The notes: generated by a model not told the origin, from the letters alone. Shown: positions 1 to 9,354, counted from the first letter of the stretch. The stretch: 64,000 nucleotides of DNA from Methanobacterium veterum (GCF_000745485.1 NZ_JQJK01000009.1:496001-560000), one strand, 5' to 3'. Numbers and translations: made by a program.

Positions 1-1951
1 TTATTTTTGTGCTGCTTGTTCGGGGGTCAATACCGTCTGCAGTGTAATAAATTGTTGCAGTGGGGTCGCTGGTGGTTATGGTCACTGTTTTGCTGGTGGG
101 AAATGTTCCCCCGGAAGTGGCGTTTGTGGTGGGTGCTACAGTATCAACTGTAATTGGAATGTAGACTGTACATCCTGTAACGGTTACACTTGCGTCATCT
201 GTCCCGCTTGTGCTTCCGCCAGTTGTTACTGTACTTGCTTTTCCTTTGGAAACTGTTGTGCTTGTTGTAGAAAATGTCCCTAGAGTGTAATTAAAGTCTA
301 CTGGTAAGTCTGGTATGGTTCCCTGGCTTGATGTGTCTTGGCCATTGGAGTTATGGGTCATATCTACTGTGATAGTGGATTTGTCCCCTTTTTTCAGCAG
401 ATCGTCACTTGCACCGGCTTTTAACACAATCCACGGGTCATAAACAGCATGGCTTCCGCTTTGTGCTTCATATATATCTGTTTTTCCAGGTGCAGTGGTG
501 CCGTTTACATATGATGGGCTGTTGGTTCCCCACCAGTTATTTTCAGCGTTTAAACCGTTTCCTGTAAACTTTAAACCGTAAAGGGTGTTGTTGTATATGC
601 TGTTGAAAGTTACAGTTGCAGTCCCGTCCTCAACATCAATTCCAATTTTATTTCCGGTAATAATGTTGCCTGTGATGGCGGCGTTGACTGAAGGGGCTAT
701 ATAAATCCCGCTTGAACCAGCTGCTCCAGTTATGGTGAAACCTTTTATCAGGGAATTGTTTCCACCAGAAAGCATGCTGAAAACGGGATTATTTACATCT
801 AAAGCGGTGATTATCACGTTCCCATTTGAAACTATGTTCACCCTTTTGGTGACCTTCACGTTTTCAGTATAGGTTTCTAGGTACGATGTACTGCCTATGT
901 TGATGGTATCTCCGTTTTCTGCATCGTCTATCGCTGCCTGGATGCTGTCGTAAGTTTTGCCAGTTCTGGCATTGGTGGGCTGGACCACGTTAACCATATC
1001 ATCAATGGTCTGGGTTGAACTGCAGTAAGGCCCTGTAACCGTTAGCTTCACAGTATAAATGCCTGCCCTGGTGTAGCTGTGGAGCGGGTTCTTTTGGGTG
1101 CTTGTTGTACCATCGCCAAAGTCCCACAGCCAGCTTGTTACCAGGCCAGTGGATGTATCTTTAAACTGGATAGTTAACGGTTTTTTGCTGTTATATGTGG
1201 TTGTACTTGTGAAATTAGCCAGGTTTTTTGAAAAACTCACTGAAAAATCATCCAGATAAGTAGTAGTACCTCCAGTGCAGTTCAGTGTTATACTGTGAAT
1301 GCCGGTGTAACTTGAAGTTGAAATCGTGTATTCAGTCCATTTATTTGAGGTACTAACTGATTTTACAAGGACTCCATCAATATACACGTTAAGCTGCCTG
1401 GAAAGGTCCCCGCAGCACCAGAAGGAAATATTATCTACAATGGTTAGATCAACATTCTGTTGAATGTAATTCGTGCTTGCATTACCAGTATTGCGGAAAT
1501 TAACGCTGTAATTTCCACTGTGAGATTTTGAACTGCTTACCTCTGTGGTATTTCCATATTTCCACCCGCTTAAATCGCCTGTTTCAAACCCGGAATTGTT
1601 GAACCTGTTTGCAGCGTCGGCTGAATCATATACATGGATATAATTTGAAGTGGTATCACTACCGTATTCATTGCCTGCCTTTAGACTGACAGTGTATTTA
1701 CCGGCTGCGGTGTAGTTATGCACAGGGTTCTGTTCAGTTGAATTTTTTCCATCCCCAAAATTCCAGTACCAGGATGTGGGGCTGCCTGCGGACGTGTCGT
1801 TAAACTGAACACTTAAATCTGCACTGCCGCCCGTCGCATTGCTTGTAAAACTGGCGGAAGGGGCATCTGCAGCACTTACACCTCCTGCAGCGGTAATACA
1901 AATGAATAGGAAAACCATGGCTAATATAAACGTTTTCTTATTCTTTAACAT
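1..1951 (-). CDS. Adhesin-like secreted PKD/beta-helix protein (3' end outside window)
   Basis: About 650 residues are visible and the frame is still open at base 2, so the C-terminus lies outside the window. The start is an ATG at 1951 behind GGAGG. A signal peptide ends near an AADA site at residue 28. It is followed by a PKD domain (residues about 30-110, with WNFGDG), a jelly-roll-like region (112-230), a second PKD domain (235-320, WDFGDG), a right-handed beta-helix region (325-500), and a chitobiase/hexosaminidase C-terminal-like unit near the edge (TIYYTADG). These domains are known in methanogen surface adhesins, so an extracellular cell-wall role is inferred. Its promoter carries the 24-bp element shared with the next adhesin gene. 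No catalytic residues were recognised. Confidence 0.85.
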   Translation of the reverse strand, partial: MLKNKKTFILAMVFLFICITAAGGVSAADAPSASFTSNATGGSADLSVQFNDTSAGSPTSWYWNFGDGKNSTEQNPVHNYTAAGKYTVSLKAGNEYGSDTTSNYIHVYDSADAANRFNNSGFETGDLSGWKYGNTTEVSSSKSHSGNYSVNFRNTGNASTNYIQQNVDLTIVDNISFWCCGDLSRQLNVYIDGVLVKSVSTSNKWTEYTISTSSYTGIHSITLNCTGGTTTYLDDFSVSFSKNLANFTSTTTYNSKKPLTIQFKDTSTGLVTSWLWDFGDGTTSTQKNPLHSYTRAGIYTVKLTVTGPYCSSTQTIDDMVNVVQPTNARTGKTYDSIQAAIDDAENGDTINIGSTSYLETYTENVKVTKRVNIVSNGNVIITALDVNNPVFSMLSGGNNSLIKGFTITGAAGSSGIYIAPSVNAAITGNIITGNKIGIDVEDGTATVTFNSIYNNTLYGLKFTGNGLNAENNWWGTNSPSYVNGTTAPGKTDIYEAQSGSHAVYDPWIVLKAGASDDLLKKGDKSTITVDMTHNSNGQDTSSQGTIPDLPVDFNYTLGTFSTTSTTVSKGKASTVTTGGSTSGTDDASVTVTGCTVYIPITVDTVAPTTNATSGGTFPTSKTVTITTSDPTATIYYTADGIDPRTSSTKI

Positions 1952-2021
1952 TTTAACCTCCTTTTTTAGTTGCTTATCAGATCAAAATAAAAAATAATAG
2001 ATCCATAATAATAGGAGTAAA

Positions 2022-2045
2022 CGAATGATCGATATAAACATATCG
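2022..2045 (-). promoter_or_regulatory. Shared 24-bp element with TATA core, adhesin promoter
   Basis: The arms CGAATGA and CATATCG flank the core TCGATATAAA. Read on the minus strand the core gives a TATA box about 85 bp before the start at 1951. It is 23/24 identical to the element before the second adhesin gene and shares length and right arm with the metal-island elements. The rest of the 1952-2506 gap is AT-rich and I see no gene in it. Confidence 0.55.
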
Positions 2046-2506
2046 ATCAAATTAATGTTTTAATTAAGTTAGAACAATTTGGAGGGTTAATAACAAATTT
2101 TAGTTACATATTAATTAAAATAGGTCATAAAAAACATATTTTTCACGTTAATATATCACATTAGATCAAAATGTGGACTTAAAATTATATTTTAGATATT
2201 ATGTTTTTTTAAATTTATACTGTTTTAATAAGTTTATTATCTGGTTTAAATTCATTTAAAAGAAGTAAATATGTTATAACTGTGTTTTTATGCCTTAAAA
2301 TGTGGGATAAAATTGTTAATGGCTTATTTTTATATCTACTTTTTATAATTGGTTTAATATTTTATGAAATATTTTTTTGATAAGTTGATGTGTTTTTGAA
2401 AACATATCGTGAGAATTTATTAAAATTAAGACATGTAAAGTTTGGTTAAATATGTATGTAAAAACAGTGTTTTGATAACTAAAAATTAAAAAATAGGAAG
2501 GTGGTT

Positions 2507-4972
2507 TTAGTATCTTCCTGTTTTGAATATCCAACTGTATCCTTTGGTCAGGTAGTTTCCTGCTTTGTCTTTTATGGAGTATGCTGGTATGTATACTCTG
2601 TACCATGTGTACGATGCTTTTTTGCTGGTTTTGATGTATATGTGGTTTCCGCTGATCCATATGGTTGCTTTGCATTTTTTACCTGTTTTAATGTTTTTAA
2701 TGTAGACTTTGGACCAGTTCACACTTTTTAAGACGTTTTCGCTGAGCCTGATTGAAACAGTTTTTGTTCTGGAAACACCGGTTGCTCTGCTTTTTGGGCT
2801 AACTGCACTTACTTTGGGTGCAGTTTTGTCGATTACATATTTTACTGTGTAAACTGGAGATTTATTCCCTGCTTTATCCACTGCCCGGAATTTTAGGGTT
2901 GTGCTTTTGCTTATGGTGAATGCTCCAGTGTATTTTTTGCTGCTTGTTGCTCCAGTGGTGATGTAGTATATGGTTCCTGCTTCGCTCATTTTTAGGGTGA
3001 TCTTCAGGTTTTTGTTGTACCATCCGCTTTTGTAATTGGCGCTTGCAGTTGGTGCGGTTTTGTCTATGGTGTAGGTTTGTGTTGTGACAATGCCCCAGTT
3101 ACCATCTTTTACAGCCACGTATTTCAGGGTTGTGGTTTTGCTTATGGTGATTGGGCCGGTGTATTTGGTTCCGTAAAGTTTAGGGTCGGTTCCGTTGGTT
3201 GTGTAGTAAATAACAGCACTGGTGTCGTCTGTTTTTAGTGTCACGGTTTTTGATGTGTTGTAGCTTCCTCCAACAGGACTAGCGGTTACGCTAGGCGCGA
3301 TGGTGTAGGTTTGGGTGTAGACTGAGCTCCAGTTGCCGTTGTCCACTGCTGCGTATTTTACAGTGGTTGTTTTACTTATTGTAAGCGGACCGGTGTATTT
3401 GGTCCCGTAGAGTGTTGGGTCTGTCCCGTTTAATGTGTAGTAGATTGTGGCATTGGTGTCGTCTGTGGCTAAATTTACAGTCTTACCATTACTGTAGTTT
3501 CCACCAACAGGGTTAGCAGATGCTAAAACAATGTAAATGGTTTTGCTTGTTGTGTCCTGAACACCGTCAGCGTTGGTTACAGTTAGAGTAACGGTGTATT
3601 TGCCTGATTTACTGTAGGTGTGTGTTGGGTTTTGTTCTGTGCTTGTTGCACCATCACCAAAACTCCAGTTCCAGCTGGTTGGAATGTTAGTAGAGTTGTC
3701 GGTGAAACTTACTGTGCCGTTTGTGGGGTGGGTGTTTGTGAAGTCTGCTGTTAAATCCTGGAACACGTAAAAAACACCTGTGGTAGTTCCAACGTATAGT
3801 GTGCCGTCAGAGCCGATTACAGGGGCACTCTGAATAGTACCATTTGTGGTATAGTTCCATTTTAATGTTCCATAGTCCCCGTTATCGGTTATAGCGTACA
3901 TGCCTGTCATGGTCCCGAAGTATATGGTCCTGTCTGCCCCGATAGTAATTCCACATCGACCATTGCATAGTCCAACATCGTAACTCCATTTAACGGTGTA
4001 TGTACCGTCTCCGTTGTCTGTTATGGCATATAAAGTGGATTTAGTGCCATCACCGGTTAGAATATAAATAGTTCCATCTGAACTGATTGCAGGTGTGCAG
4101 TAAATAGTTGAGCCTGGAGTATAACTCCATTTAACGGTATAAGTATCGCCATTGTCTGTTACGGCATACAAAACCTTACTGGTTCCAACATAAATGGTCC
4201 CATCTGAACCAATAGAAATACCACCGTACGTTGAAGATTTATAGGAGTATGTCCATTTAACGGTGTATGTACCGTCTCCGTTGTCTGTTATGGCCGTCAA
4301 GACCTTTCCATTAAGAACATAGAGGGTTCCGTCAGACCCAATAGATGGAGCAGAAGCATAAGTATCGATAGCGCTGGTATGATAGATCCAGTTTATTATT
4401 GCAGATGTTCCGTTGTCTGTTATGGAGTACAGATAACCATTACTGGTCCCAAGGTAAATAGTTCCATTTGGAGCAATTGAAATGCCCATGGATTGCCCTG
4501 CAAGGGTGTAATTCCATTTTGGTGTTGCGTAGGTTCCGCTATCAGTTAATGCATACAAATCTGTGATGTTACAAACATAGATGGTCCCGTCAGCACCAAT
4601 AGCTGGAGCGCTATATACTGGTCTGATATCATAAGTCCATTTAACTGTCCCGTTTGGATTCAACGCGTAAAAACCAGTGCTACTTCCAAAATATATAGTA
4701 CCGTCTGACCCAGTAACTGTAGATCCACCACTAATAGTACCATTAACAGTACCATTAAGAGTGCTTACTGTATTATTCCATTTGGTGGTGTTTGTCTGCG
4801 GGCCTGTGTAGTTAGACTGGCTGGTGTGGTTGTTGTTTATCCCATATTCGGGGTATGATGAGTTTGCAAGGCCTGTGGGGTTATTAGTGTCAGCCGCGCT
4901 GACGCTTCCCACTGTTAAAATACAGGCGAGCAAAGCAAAAACCAGGAATATGGGTAGTTTATTGTATTTCAA
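2507..4972 (-). CDS. Secreted PQQ-propeller/PKD/chitobiase-like surface protein
   Basis: This 821-residue protein starts at a TTG with GGAGG ten bases upstream. A signal peptide ends near residue 26 (VSAAD). Residues about 60-410 are a PQQ-type beta-propeller with repeated D-G-T-I-Y motifs. A PKD domain follows (410-485, WSFGDG), then three chitobiase C-terminal-like repeats with IYYT-NGTDP motifs (490-720), and a terminal Big_5-like domain (722-821). The last domain resembles the N-terminal domain of the protein at 6825-7580. It is predicted to sit outside the cell as an adhesin or wall-associated protein. No enzymatic activity can be assigned. The promoter element at 5057-5080 suggests co-regulation with the gene at 1-1951. 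Confidence 0.88.
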   Translation of the reverse strand: MKYNKLPIFLVFALLACILTVGSVSAADTNNPTGLANSSYPEYGINNNHTSQSNYTGPQTNTTKWNNTVSTLNGTVNGTISGGSTVTGSDGTIYFGSSTGFYALNPNGTVKWTYDIRPVYSAPAIGADGTIYVCNITDLYALTDSGTYATPKWNYTLAGQSMGISIAPNGTIYLGTSNGYLYSITDNGTSAIINWIYHTSAIDTYASAPSIGSDGTLYVLNGKVLTAITDNGDGTYTVKWTYSYKSSTYGGISIGSDGTIYVGTSKVLYAVTDNGDTYTVKWSYTPGSTIYCTPAISSDGTIYILTGDGTKSTLYAITDNGDGTYTVKWSYDVGLCNGRCGITIGADRTIYFGTMTGMYAITDNGDYGTLKWNYTTNGTIQSAPVIGSDGTLYVGTTTGVFYVFQDLTADFTNTHPTNGTVSFTDNSTNIPTSWNWSFGDGATSTEQNPTHTYSKSGKYTVTLTVTNADGVQDTTSKTIYIVLASANPVGGNYSNGKTVNLATDDTNATIYYTLNGTDPTLYGTKYTGPLTISKTTTVKYAAVDNGNWSSVYTQTYTIAPSVTASPVGGSYNTSKTVTLKTDDTSAVIYYTTNGTDPKLYGTKYTGPITISKTTTLKYVAVKDGNWGIVTTQTYTIDKTAPTASANYKSGWYNKNLKITLKMSEAGTIYYITTGATSSKKYTGAFTISKSTTLKFRAVDKAGNKSPVYTVKYVIDKTAPKVSAVSPKSRATGVSRTKTVSIRLSENVLKSVNWSKVYIKNIKTGKKCKATIWISGNHIYIKTSKKASYTWYRVYIPAYSIKDKAGNYLTKGYSWIFKTGRY

Positions 4973-5056
4973 TTTTGTTTTACCTCCTTATTTTGTTTGT
5001 TTATGAATCTCAGTTAAAAATTAAAATAATAATAAAGATTCATAAGACTAGGTAAT

Positions 5057-5080
5057 CGAATGATCGATATAAACATATTG
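5057..5080 (-). promoter_or_regulatory. Shared 24-bp element with TATA core, second adhesin promoter
   Basis: The arms CGAATGA and CATATTG flank the core TCGATATAAA, one base different from the element at 2022-2045. It lies about 85 bp before the TTG start at 4972. The remaining bases of the 4973-5364 gap hold only AT-rich sequence and the hairpin at 5312-5332. Confidence 0.55.
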
Positions 5081-5311
5081 ATCGAAACGGGTTTAGTGGG
5101 TTTAAATAGGCCATAAAAAATAATAATTAATAATAAACTAATAATAAATCGAATTGAGCACTAATGTATAATTTAAAAATTTAATATATGATATAATCTA
5201 ATTTCAGATAGTAAATTGATATTTTACTTAAAATAATAGCTTAGTAATGTTTAAATTTGATTTTATATAGCATCACGCGCTTTAAAATGTATGATTTAAA
5301 AATAAAAGATA

Positions 5312-5332
5312 TTTAAGCCCAACGGGCTTAAA
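5312..5332 (-). terminator. Hairpin terminator after beta-helix gene
   Basis: TTTAAGCCC and GGGCTTAAA form a perfect 9-bp stem with a 3-base loop. On the minus strand it is followed by a T-rich run. It sits about 30 bp after the stop codon at 5365. Confidence 0.6.
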
Positions 5333-5364
5333 TAAAGTTTTTTTAATTGTTTATATGGTTACCA

Positions 5365-6255
5365 TTAATGGCCATTAGATGTTAAAGGATCCCATACATT
5401 ATTGTAGTCGTTGTCATCTGGATCGTTTATTAACTGTATGCTTGGGTCTCTGTAGTAGTAGTAACCTTTATGCAGGCTGTCTGAACCACTGGATACTGTG
5501 TTACCTGTTAAGTTGAGATATACTACATCTGGGTTTTCCATGGATATGCCTATACCATTTGAAGTTATATCGTTGTTGGTTATATTTGCATATAAGTTAC
5601 CGGTAGTTGCGGCATTTTTTCCAGTTATGTTCATTCCAGTAGCGCCAATGTTAGTTAAGGTGTTACCTGTAACAGTTCCTTTGAAATATCCGCCCAGGAA
5701 TATACCGTAATCAGTATCGTCTATAACGTTGTTTGTAACTGTTGTGGAAGTGCTTGTTTCAGCATTTAAACAGTTTACAAGTGAAATACCATCACCATAG
5801 CTGGTACTCATGTTGTTTATGGTGTTATTGTTGATTGTGAGACTTCCGTACTGTTTGTAGATATTGATAGCATCTCCACCATTTCGTATAGTATTGTTTT
5901 CAATCCGGCAGTTATACACATATTGTCCAGTTATACCATTTTTCAGCCCATTGACATTGACAACGAAACCAGTTATGTTTGTTCCAGTTGTACTTGAAAT
6001 AGTCAGGACATTATGACTTCCATCACCTACAAGGACTGCTCCATTACCTACAAAATTCAGGGATTTGGTAGTAGTCAAATAGACGCCAGTATAAGTTCCT
6101 GGTGCGAAATTTATGGTTCCGCTGGTGTCTGTATCGATGGCGTTTTGAATTTGGGTGTTGGTCATGCTGGAAGTTACATCTGTAGCAGATGCGGATCCCA
6201 TTGCAAGGGACACAGCCACTAAAAAGACCACTATTCCTAATTTTTTCATTTTCAT
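5365..6255 (-). CDS. Secreted right-handed beta-helix protein
   Basis: The start is ATG at 6255, eight bases after GGAGG. A GTG 15 bases earlier overlaps that ribosome site and is rejected. The 296-residue product has a signal peptide (cleavage near SASATD) and then N-rich repeats typical of NosD/pectate-lyase-like parallel beta-helices (repeated NNTI, GNTLTN and NNDI motifs). It has no PKD or propeller domain, unlike its neighbours. An extracellular or wall-bound role is inferred from the fold. The leader region, including GTGGAGGAAATAATAAT, is repeated exactly at 8341-8364 with no intact gene behind it. A TATA-like box lies at 6344-6351. Confidence 0.82.
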   Translation of the reverse strand: MKMKKLGIVVFLVAVSLAMGSASATDVTSSMTNTQIQNAIDTDTSGTINFAPGTYTGVYLTTTKSLNFVGNGAVLVGDGSHNVLTISSTTGTNITGFVVNVNGLKNGITGQYVYNCRIENNTIRNGGDAINIYKQYGSLTINNNTINNMSTSYGDGISLVNCLNAETSTSTTVTNNVIDDTDYGIFLGGYFKGTVTGNTLTNIGATGMNITGKNAATTGNLYANITNNDITSNGIGISMENPDVVYLNLTGNTVSSGSDSLHKGYYYYRDPSIQLINDPDDNDYNNVWDPLTSNGH

Positions 6256-6302
6256 TATTATTTCCTCCACATTTTGTCGCCAGGGTACATTTATACACTC
6301 CT

Positions 6303-6326
6303 CGAAATGTACTTGGCTACGGATCG
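6303..6326 (-). promoter_or_regulatory. Weak copy of the 24-bp element lacking a TATA core
   Basis: The arms CGAAATG and CGGATCG are spaced as in the other elements, but the core (TACTTGGCTA) is not a TATA box. The likely TATA box for the beta-helix gene is at 6344-6351, so this copy would lie downstream of it. It may be chance. Confidence 0.3.
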
Positions 6327-6587
6327 ATATTAGGTTAATACACGTATATATACATTTCTCAAAATCACACTAGATCTAGATACTTCTTAAGAAAAAATTT
6401 TTGAGGCTTGAATTTTTTAACTTGAATCTAAATAACATTAAATTAAATTTAAAAGTTTAATATATACTTTATGGAAAATTAATCACATAAAATGTACTTA
6501 AATATTAATTTAAACATTAAAATCCAGTAATAATATATTTAATTAATTATGATGTTTATTTTATAAGGAAATAATGGGCTGTTTTAT

Positions 6588-6611
6588 GGAAATGTATATA
6601 TATTCATATCG
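6588..6611. promoter_or_regulatory. Copy of the 24-bp TATA element without an obvious gene
   Basis: The arms GGAAATG and CATATCG flank TATATATATT. It lies 330 bp before the beta-helix gene and faces no ORF on the other side up to 6825. It could drive a small RNA or act at a distance. I see nothing else in the 6256-6824 gap beyond AT-rich sequence. Confidence 0.35.
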
Positions 6612-6824
6612 AACAAACATAATTACTCTAAACATATTGGGTGATTGAAAAACAGTTAAAAAAAATTGTGCGGCGTGCTTCAATAAATTAAATGATATTA
6701 TCTGGCTAATAGTGTTTTTAATACTTAAGCGTGTTATTGGGGTTATGCAGTATTTAAACCAGTTACTTAACCATCAAAAAAGAAAAAAATTGTACATGCA
6801 CCGGTTTAAAAGCAATGTCTGCAT

Positions 6825-7580
6825 TTATGTCATGTACGGCTTTAAAAAGTACTTTTTAAAGATGTATTTGTAAAAGTTAACCGCGTTTGCACCCCTGTAT
6901 CTGTAGTAGTTAGTATACGTGGTGGTGTTCCCACTTGCGGAAGTCACTGCTTCTGCAACCATTAACTTGTTGGTGCCCACCTTTTTAATGTTAATAACAT
7001 CTTTAACTACCATGTAAGGTGTACCTAAAAGATAGGTGGTGTTGGTTAAAACTGTTTTCACATTGTAGCTGCTGTACCTGTACGTTGTCCATTTATACAC
7101 GTGGTAAAATACATTTTTCTGGACAGTAACATTTTTACTGCCTTTATCAATTATAGTGGTTGCCGCTGTCCCTGTTTTAAACTTCCAAGTTTTATATTTG
7201 GCTAAACTATTATTTGCAGCGTCTTTTACAGCGGCAGATGGGATGTAAATCTGGTACCATGTGTAGGAAGTCATTGTACCTGTTTTGAGGTATAAAACAT
7301 TGCCGCTTATGGATTTGCTGACTGCAACCTTTTTACCTGTTTTAAGGTTTTTAACGTATATTTTAGACCAGTTTGACCCTGCTTTGACGTTCTCGCTGAA
7401 CTTAACGTAGAGCGTATTTGTCCTGGAAATACCTGTGGTACCGCTTTTAGGGTAAAATGAACTTATTTTAGGTGCGGTCTTGTCTGTAATCTGGGCTGCT
7501 GCACTTTCTGCAGATACTGTGCTTAACAGGAACAGCCCCGCAACCAGCAGGATAATAAATATTGTTGTATTACGTCTCAT
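6825..7580 (-). CDS. Small secreted protein with Big_5-like domain
   Basis: This 251-residue protein starts at ATG with AGGAG upstream. A signal peptide (residues 1-24, VSAES) is followed by a Big_5-like Ig domain (35-140) closely resembling the C-terminal domain of the 821-residue surface protein, with motifs DKTAPKIS, SENV, SWYxIYIP-type and WKFKTG. Residues 141-251 form a tyrosine- and threonine-rich beta domain I do not recognise. It may be a free-standing wall module or a paralogue created by domain duplication. No catalytic signature is visible. Confidence 0.8.
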   Translation of the reverse strand: MRRNTTIFIILLVAGLFLLSTVSAESAAAQITDKTAPKISSFYPKSGTTGISRTNTLYVKFSENVKAGSNWSKIYVKNLKTGKKVAVSKSISGNVLYLKTGTMTSYTWYQIYIPSAAVKDAANNSLAKYKTWKFKTGTAATTIIDKGSKNVTVQKNVFYHVYKWTTYRYSSYNVKTVLTNTTYLLGTPYMVVKDVINIKKVGTNKLMVAEAVTSASGNTTTYTNYYRYRGANAVNFYKYIFKKYFLKPYMT

Positions 7581-7799
7581 TTAATTAATACTCCTTTAGT
7601 TTTGGGTTAAATAATTTAATATGTATGTATTTTGGATTTAGAGATTTATAATTTGGTTAATTTTCCGTTTAATGTTTAATATAAATCGGGTGCTGTTATA
7701 AACATACTTGGCTATTTATACAGTATATTTCCTTTTATAATCTTTTTGTTCGTGATCTTTCTGGAGTTTTAACAGTATGCTGCAAACGAGATGCATAAG

Positions 7800-7871
7800 T
7801 ATATAAATCAAAAGGAACTATTTAAGATTGTTCATAAAAAGTCCCTGGACACATGTCCCTACGTGTCCAGG
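7800..7871 (+). ncRNA. Candidate small RNA A: TATA box plus stable hairpin
   Basis: A TATATAA box at 7800-7806 is followed 33 bases later by CATAAAAAGTC and then a hairpin with the 9-bp stem CCTGGACAC/GTGTCCAGG (7844-7852 with 7863-7871) and a 10-base loop containing TCCCT. The same order occurs in copy B 195 bp downstream. No ORF covers it. Transcription on the plus strand is inferred from the TATA position. Confidence 0.45.
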
Positions 7872-7909
7872 ATCTTCTATATCAAAGTCGAACAATTCGA
7901 TCTCCATGA

Positions 7910-7929
7910 GCACTTGCACCTATAAGTGC
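7910..7929 (+). ncRNA. Minor hairpin between small RNA copies A and B
   Basis: GCACTT and AAGTGC form a 6-bp stem with the loop GCACCTAT. The arms resemble the inner part of the hairpin at 8042-8071, so it may be part of the transcript that begins near 7830. It has no promoter of its own that I can see. Confidence 0.3.
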
Positions 7930-7994
7930 CTGGGAGCCTCTTTTAAAAAATAAACGAATGGTACCATCATGTCCTCCCTTCCGACACGCAAAGC

Positions 7995-8071
7995 TATATA
8001 AGTCATGAGGACCAACCATCTAAATGTATCATAAAAAGTCATTCTGGGCACTTGCTCCTAAGTGTCCAGAA
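7995..8071 (+). ncRNA. Candidate small RNA B: TATA box plus stable hairpin
   Basis: A TATATAAGTCATGAGG promoter segment (compare TATATAAATCAAAAGG in copy A) is followed 35 bases later by CATAAAAAGTC and a hairpin. The stem is 12 bp, TTCTGGGCACTT with AAGTGTCCAGAA (one GT pair), closing a 6-base GCTCCT loop. The shared promoter, leader and stem argue that A and B are duplicated small RNA genes. Confidence 0.45.
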
Positions 8072-8115
8072 ACTTTTATGGGAAAATACTACTCGATCCT
8101 CCCGGCATATGATAC

Positions 8116-8209
8116 AATAGGTTACGTATTCCTTGAAATAAAGCAAAGTTTCAGTATATCACATGCTATTCCTGGACACTCCCTCAAAGTGTCCAGGTGA
8201 TAACCTATT
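8116..8209 (+). ncRNA. Third hairpin of the family inside a long outer stem
   Basis: CCTGGACACT and AGTGTCCAGG (8171-8180 with 8188-8197) form a perfect 10-bp hairpin with loop CCCTCAA. Outside it, AATAGGTTA (8116-8124) pairs with TAACCTATT (8201-8209), followed by a T-run. The nested arrangement suggests a folded RNA rather than a simple terminator. The rest of the 7581-8742 gap holds an orphan leader (8341-8364) and palindromes. Confidence 0.4.
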
Positions 8210-8340
8210 TTTACGTATTTTGAATGGATTTATAGTAATATAAATATCATAGCTAATGATTTTTTTTAAGTTATACCATAAAAAAAGTTATGTGGATATT
8301 TAAAGACATATATATTTTAAGTAACTGCTGTTATTTTTTA

Positions 8341-8364
8341 ACAAAATGTGGAGGAAATAATAAT
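8341..8364 (+). other. Orphan leader and ribosome-binding site
   Basis: These 24 bases are identical to the leader of the beta-helix gene (minus strand, upstream of 6255), including GTGGAGGAAATAATAAT. A TATA-like CATATATATTTT lies 30 bp upstream. The following frame would start with ATT and stop after about 23 codons, so it looks like the relic 5' end of a lost surface-protein gene. Confidence 0.5.
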
Positions 8365-8574
8365 ATTAACAGCGTAATATTACCATTTCCATGCACATGG
8401 ATCAAAACCATGTACAAACATGATGTAAATGTTTAAACATTTAAATTTTGAGGTATAAGTTGCATTTCGTGATTTAATGTATTTTTCTTTTAATATGCAT
8501 GCTTAATTCATGCATGTTTTAGAATATAAAAATTAAGTTAAGATCTGATTTCAAATTAAAAGAAAGTAACATAT

Positions 8575-8598
8575 CGAAATGTATATATTCCCGTATCG
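8575..8598 (+). promoter_or_regulatory. 24-bp element before plus-strand methyltransferase
   Basis: The arms CGAAATG and CGTATCG flank TATATATTCC. The arms match the consensus exactly. It is 145 bp before the start at 8743, the only plus-strand gene of the island to have one. Confidence 0.5.
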
Positions 8599-8742
8599 TA
8601 TATTTTATTTTACTGTGAATAACTTATTAAACCTGTAAATTTACACAATTATTTAAATTGCCTTTAACGTGCTAAAGCGATATGAATAGGTTATTGGCGT
8701 ACTTTAACAAGGGGTTATTCACTAAAAAAAGGAGATAAAAAA

Positions 8743-9354
8743 ATGTCAAGTGATACAGGATTATTCCCATCCAACGGGCACCGTATTCAGGGAAGATCAA
8801 CCGAATCTTTTATAGATGCCCACGACGTGCTTTCAAGGTTGAATTTTAAAGGAAATGAAGTTTTTGCAGATATTGGCTGTGGTGACGGCCATGTATCTAT
8901 GGAAGCGTATGATATGCTGGACGATGAGGCAACCATATATTCTGTAGATGTATTTGGGCCTTCCATTGAAGATATGGAAAAAGAAGTTGAGGAGAAGGGA
9001 ATAAAAAATATTATTCCAATCCAGTCTGATGTAGCAGACCACATAGCTATCGAGGATAACACTGTAGATATATGCCTTCTGGTCAATGTTTTCCACCATT
9101 TTGTGGCAATGGAAAAAACTGACGGTGCCATTGAAGAACTTAAAAGAATTATAAAGCCTGAAGGAAAAATAGCAGTTATGGACTATAAAAAAGAGGATAC
9201 TGGATACGGACCTCCTGTAAGGGTCAAAAGCAGCCCAGAAGAAATGGAAGAAATGTTTGCAAAACACGGCTTAAAAATGGTTCAGCTTGATACTGAAGCA
9301 GGGGAAGACCTTGAACACGGTAAATCCCATTATATTATAACATTTGGAAAATAA
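8743..9354 (+). CDS. Class I SAM-dependent methyltransferase
   Basis: The 203-residue protein has the glycine-rich SAM-binding motif I near residues 40-50 (FADIGCGDGHVS), an acidic residue at the end of beta-2 (YSVDVF) and a post-I region NVFHHF typical of UbiE/Methyltransf_11 enzymes. The start follows AAAGGAGATAAAAAA. The substrate is unknown. It is the only plus-strand member of five methyltransferases between 8.7 and 30.6 kb and lies next to the FmdE and ribbon-helix-helix genes on the other strand. Its 3' end and stop codon belong to a 28-bp direct repeat. Confidence 0.85.
   Translation: MSSDTGLFPSNGHRIQGRSTESFIDAHDVLSRLNFKGNEVFADIGCGDGHVSMEAYDMLDDEATIYSVDVFGPSIEDMEKEVEEKGIKNIIPIQSDVADHIAIEDNTVDICLLVNVFHHFVAMEKTDGAIEELKRIIKPEGKIAVMDYKKEDTGYGPPVRVKSSPEEMEEMFAKHGLKMVQLDTEAGEDLEHGKSHYIITFGK

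Noticed and set aside
2343..2731. Short ORFs overlapping the end of the 821-residue surface protein on both strands
   Set aside because: They are low-complexity shadow frames without a ribosome site and overlap a clear multidomain gene.
7844..8197. CRISPR array
   Set aside because: The repeats are hairpins of unequal spacing and unequal length without regular spacers, and no cas genes are near.
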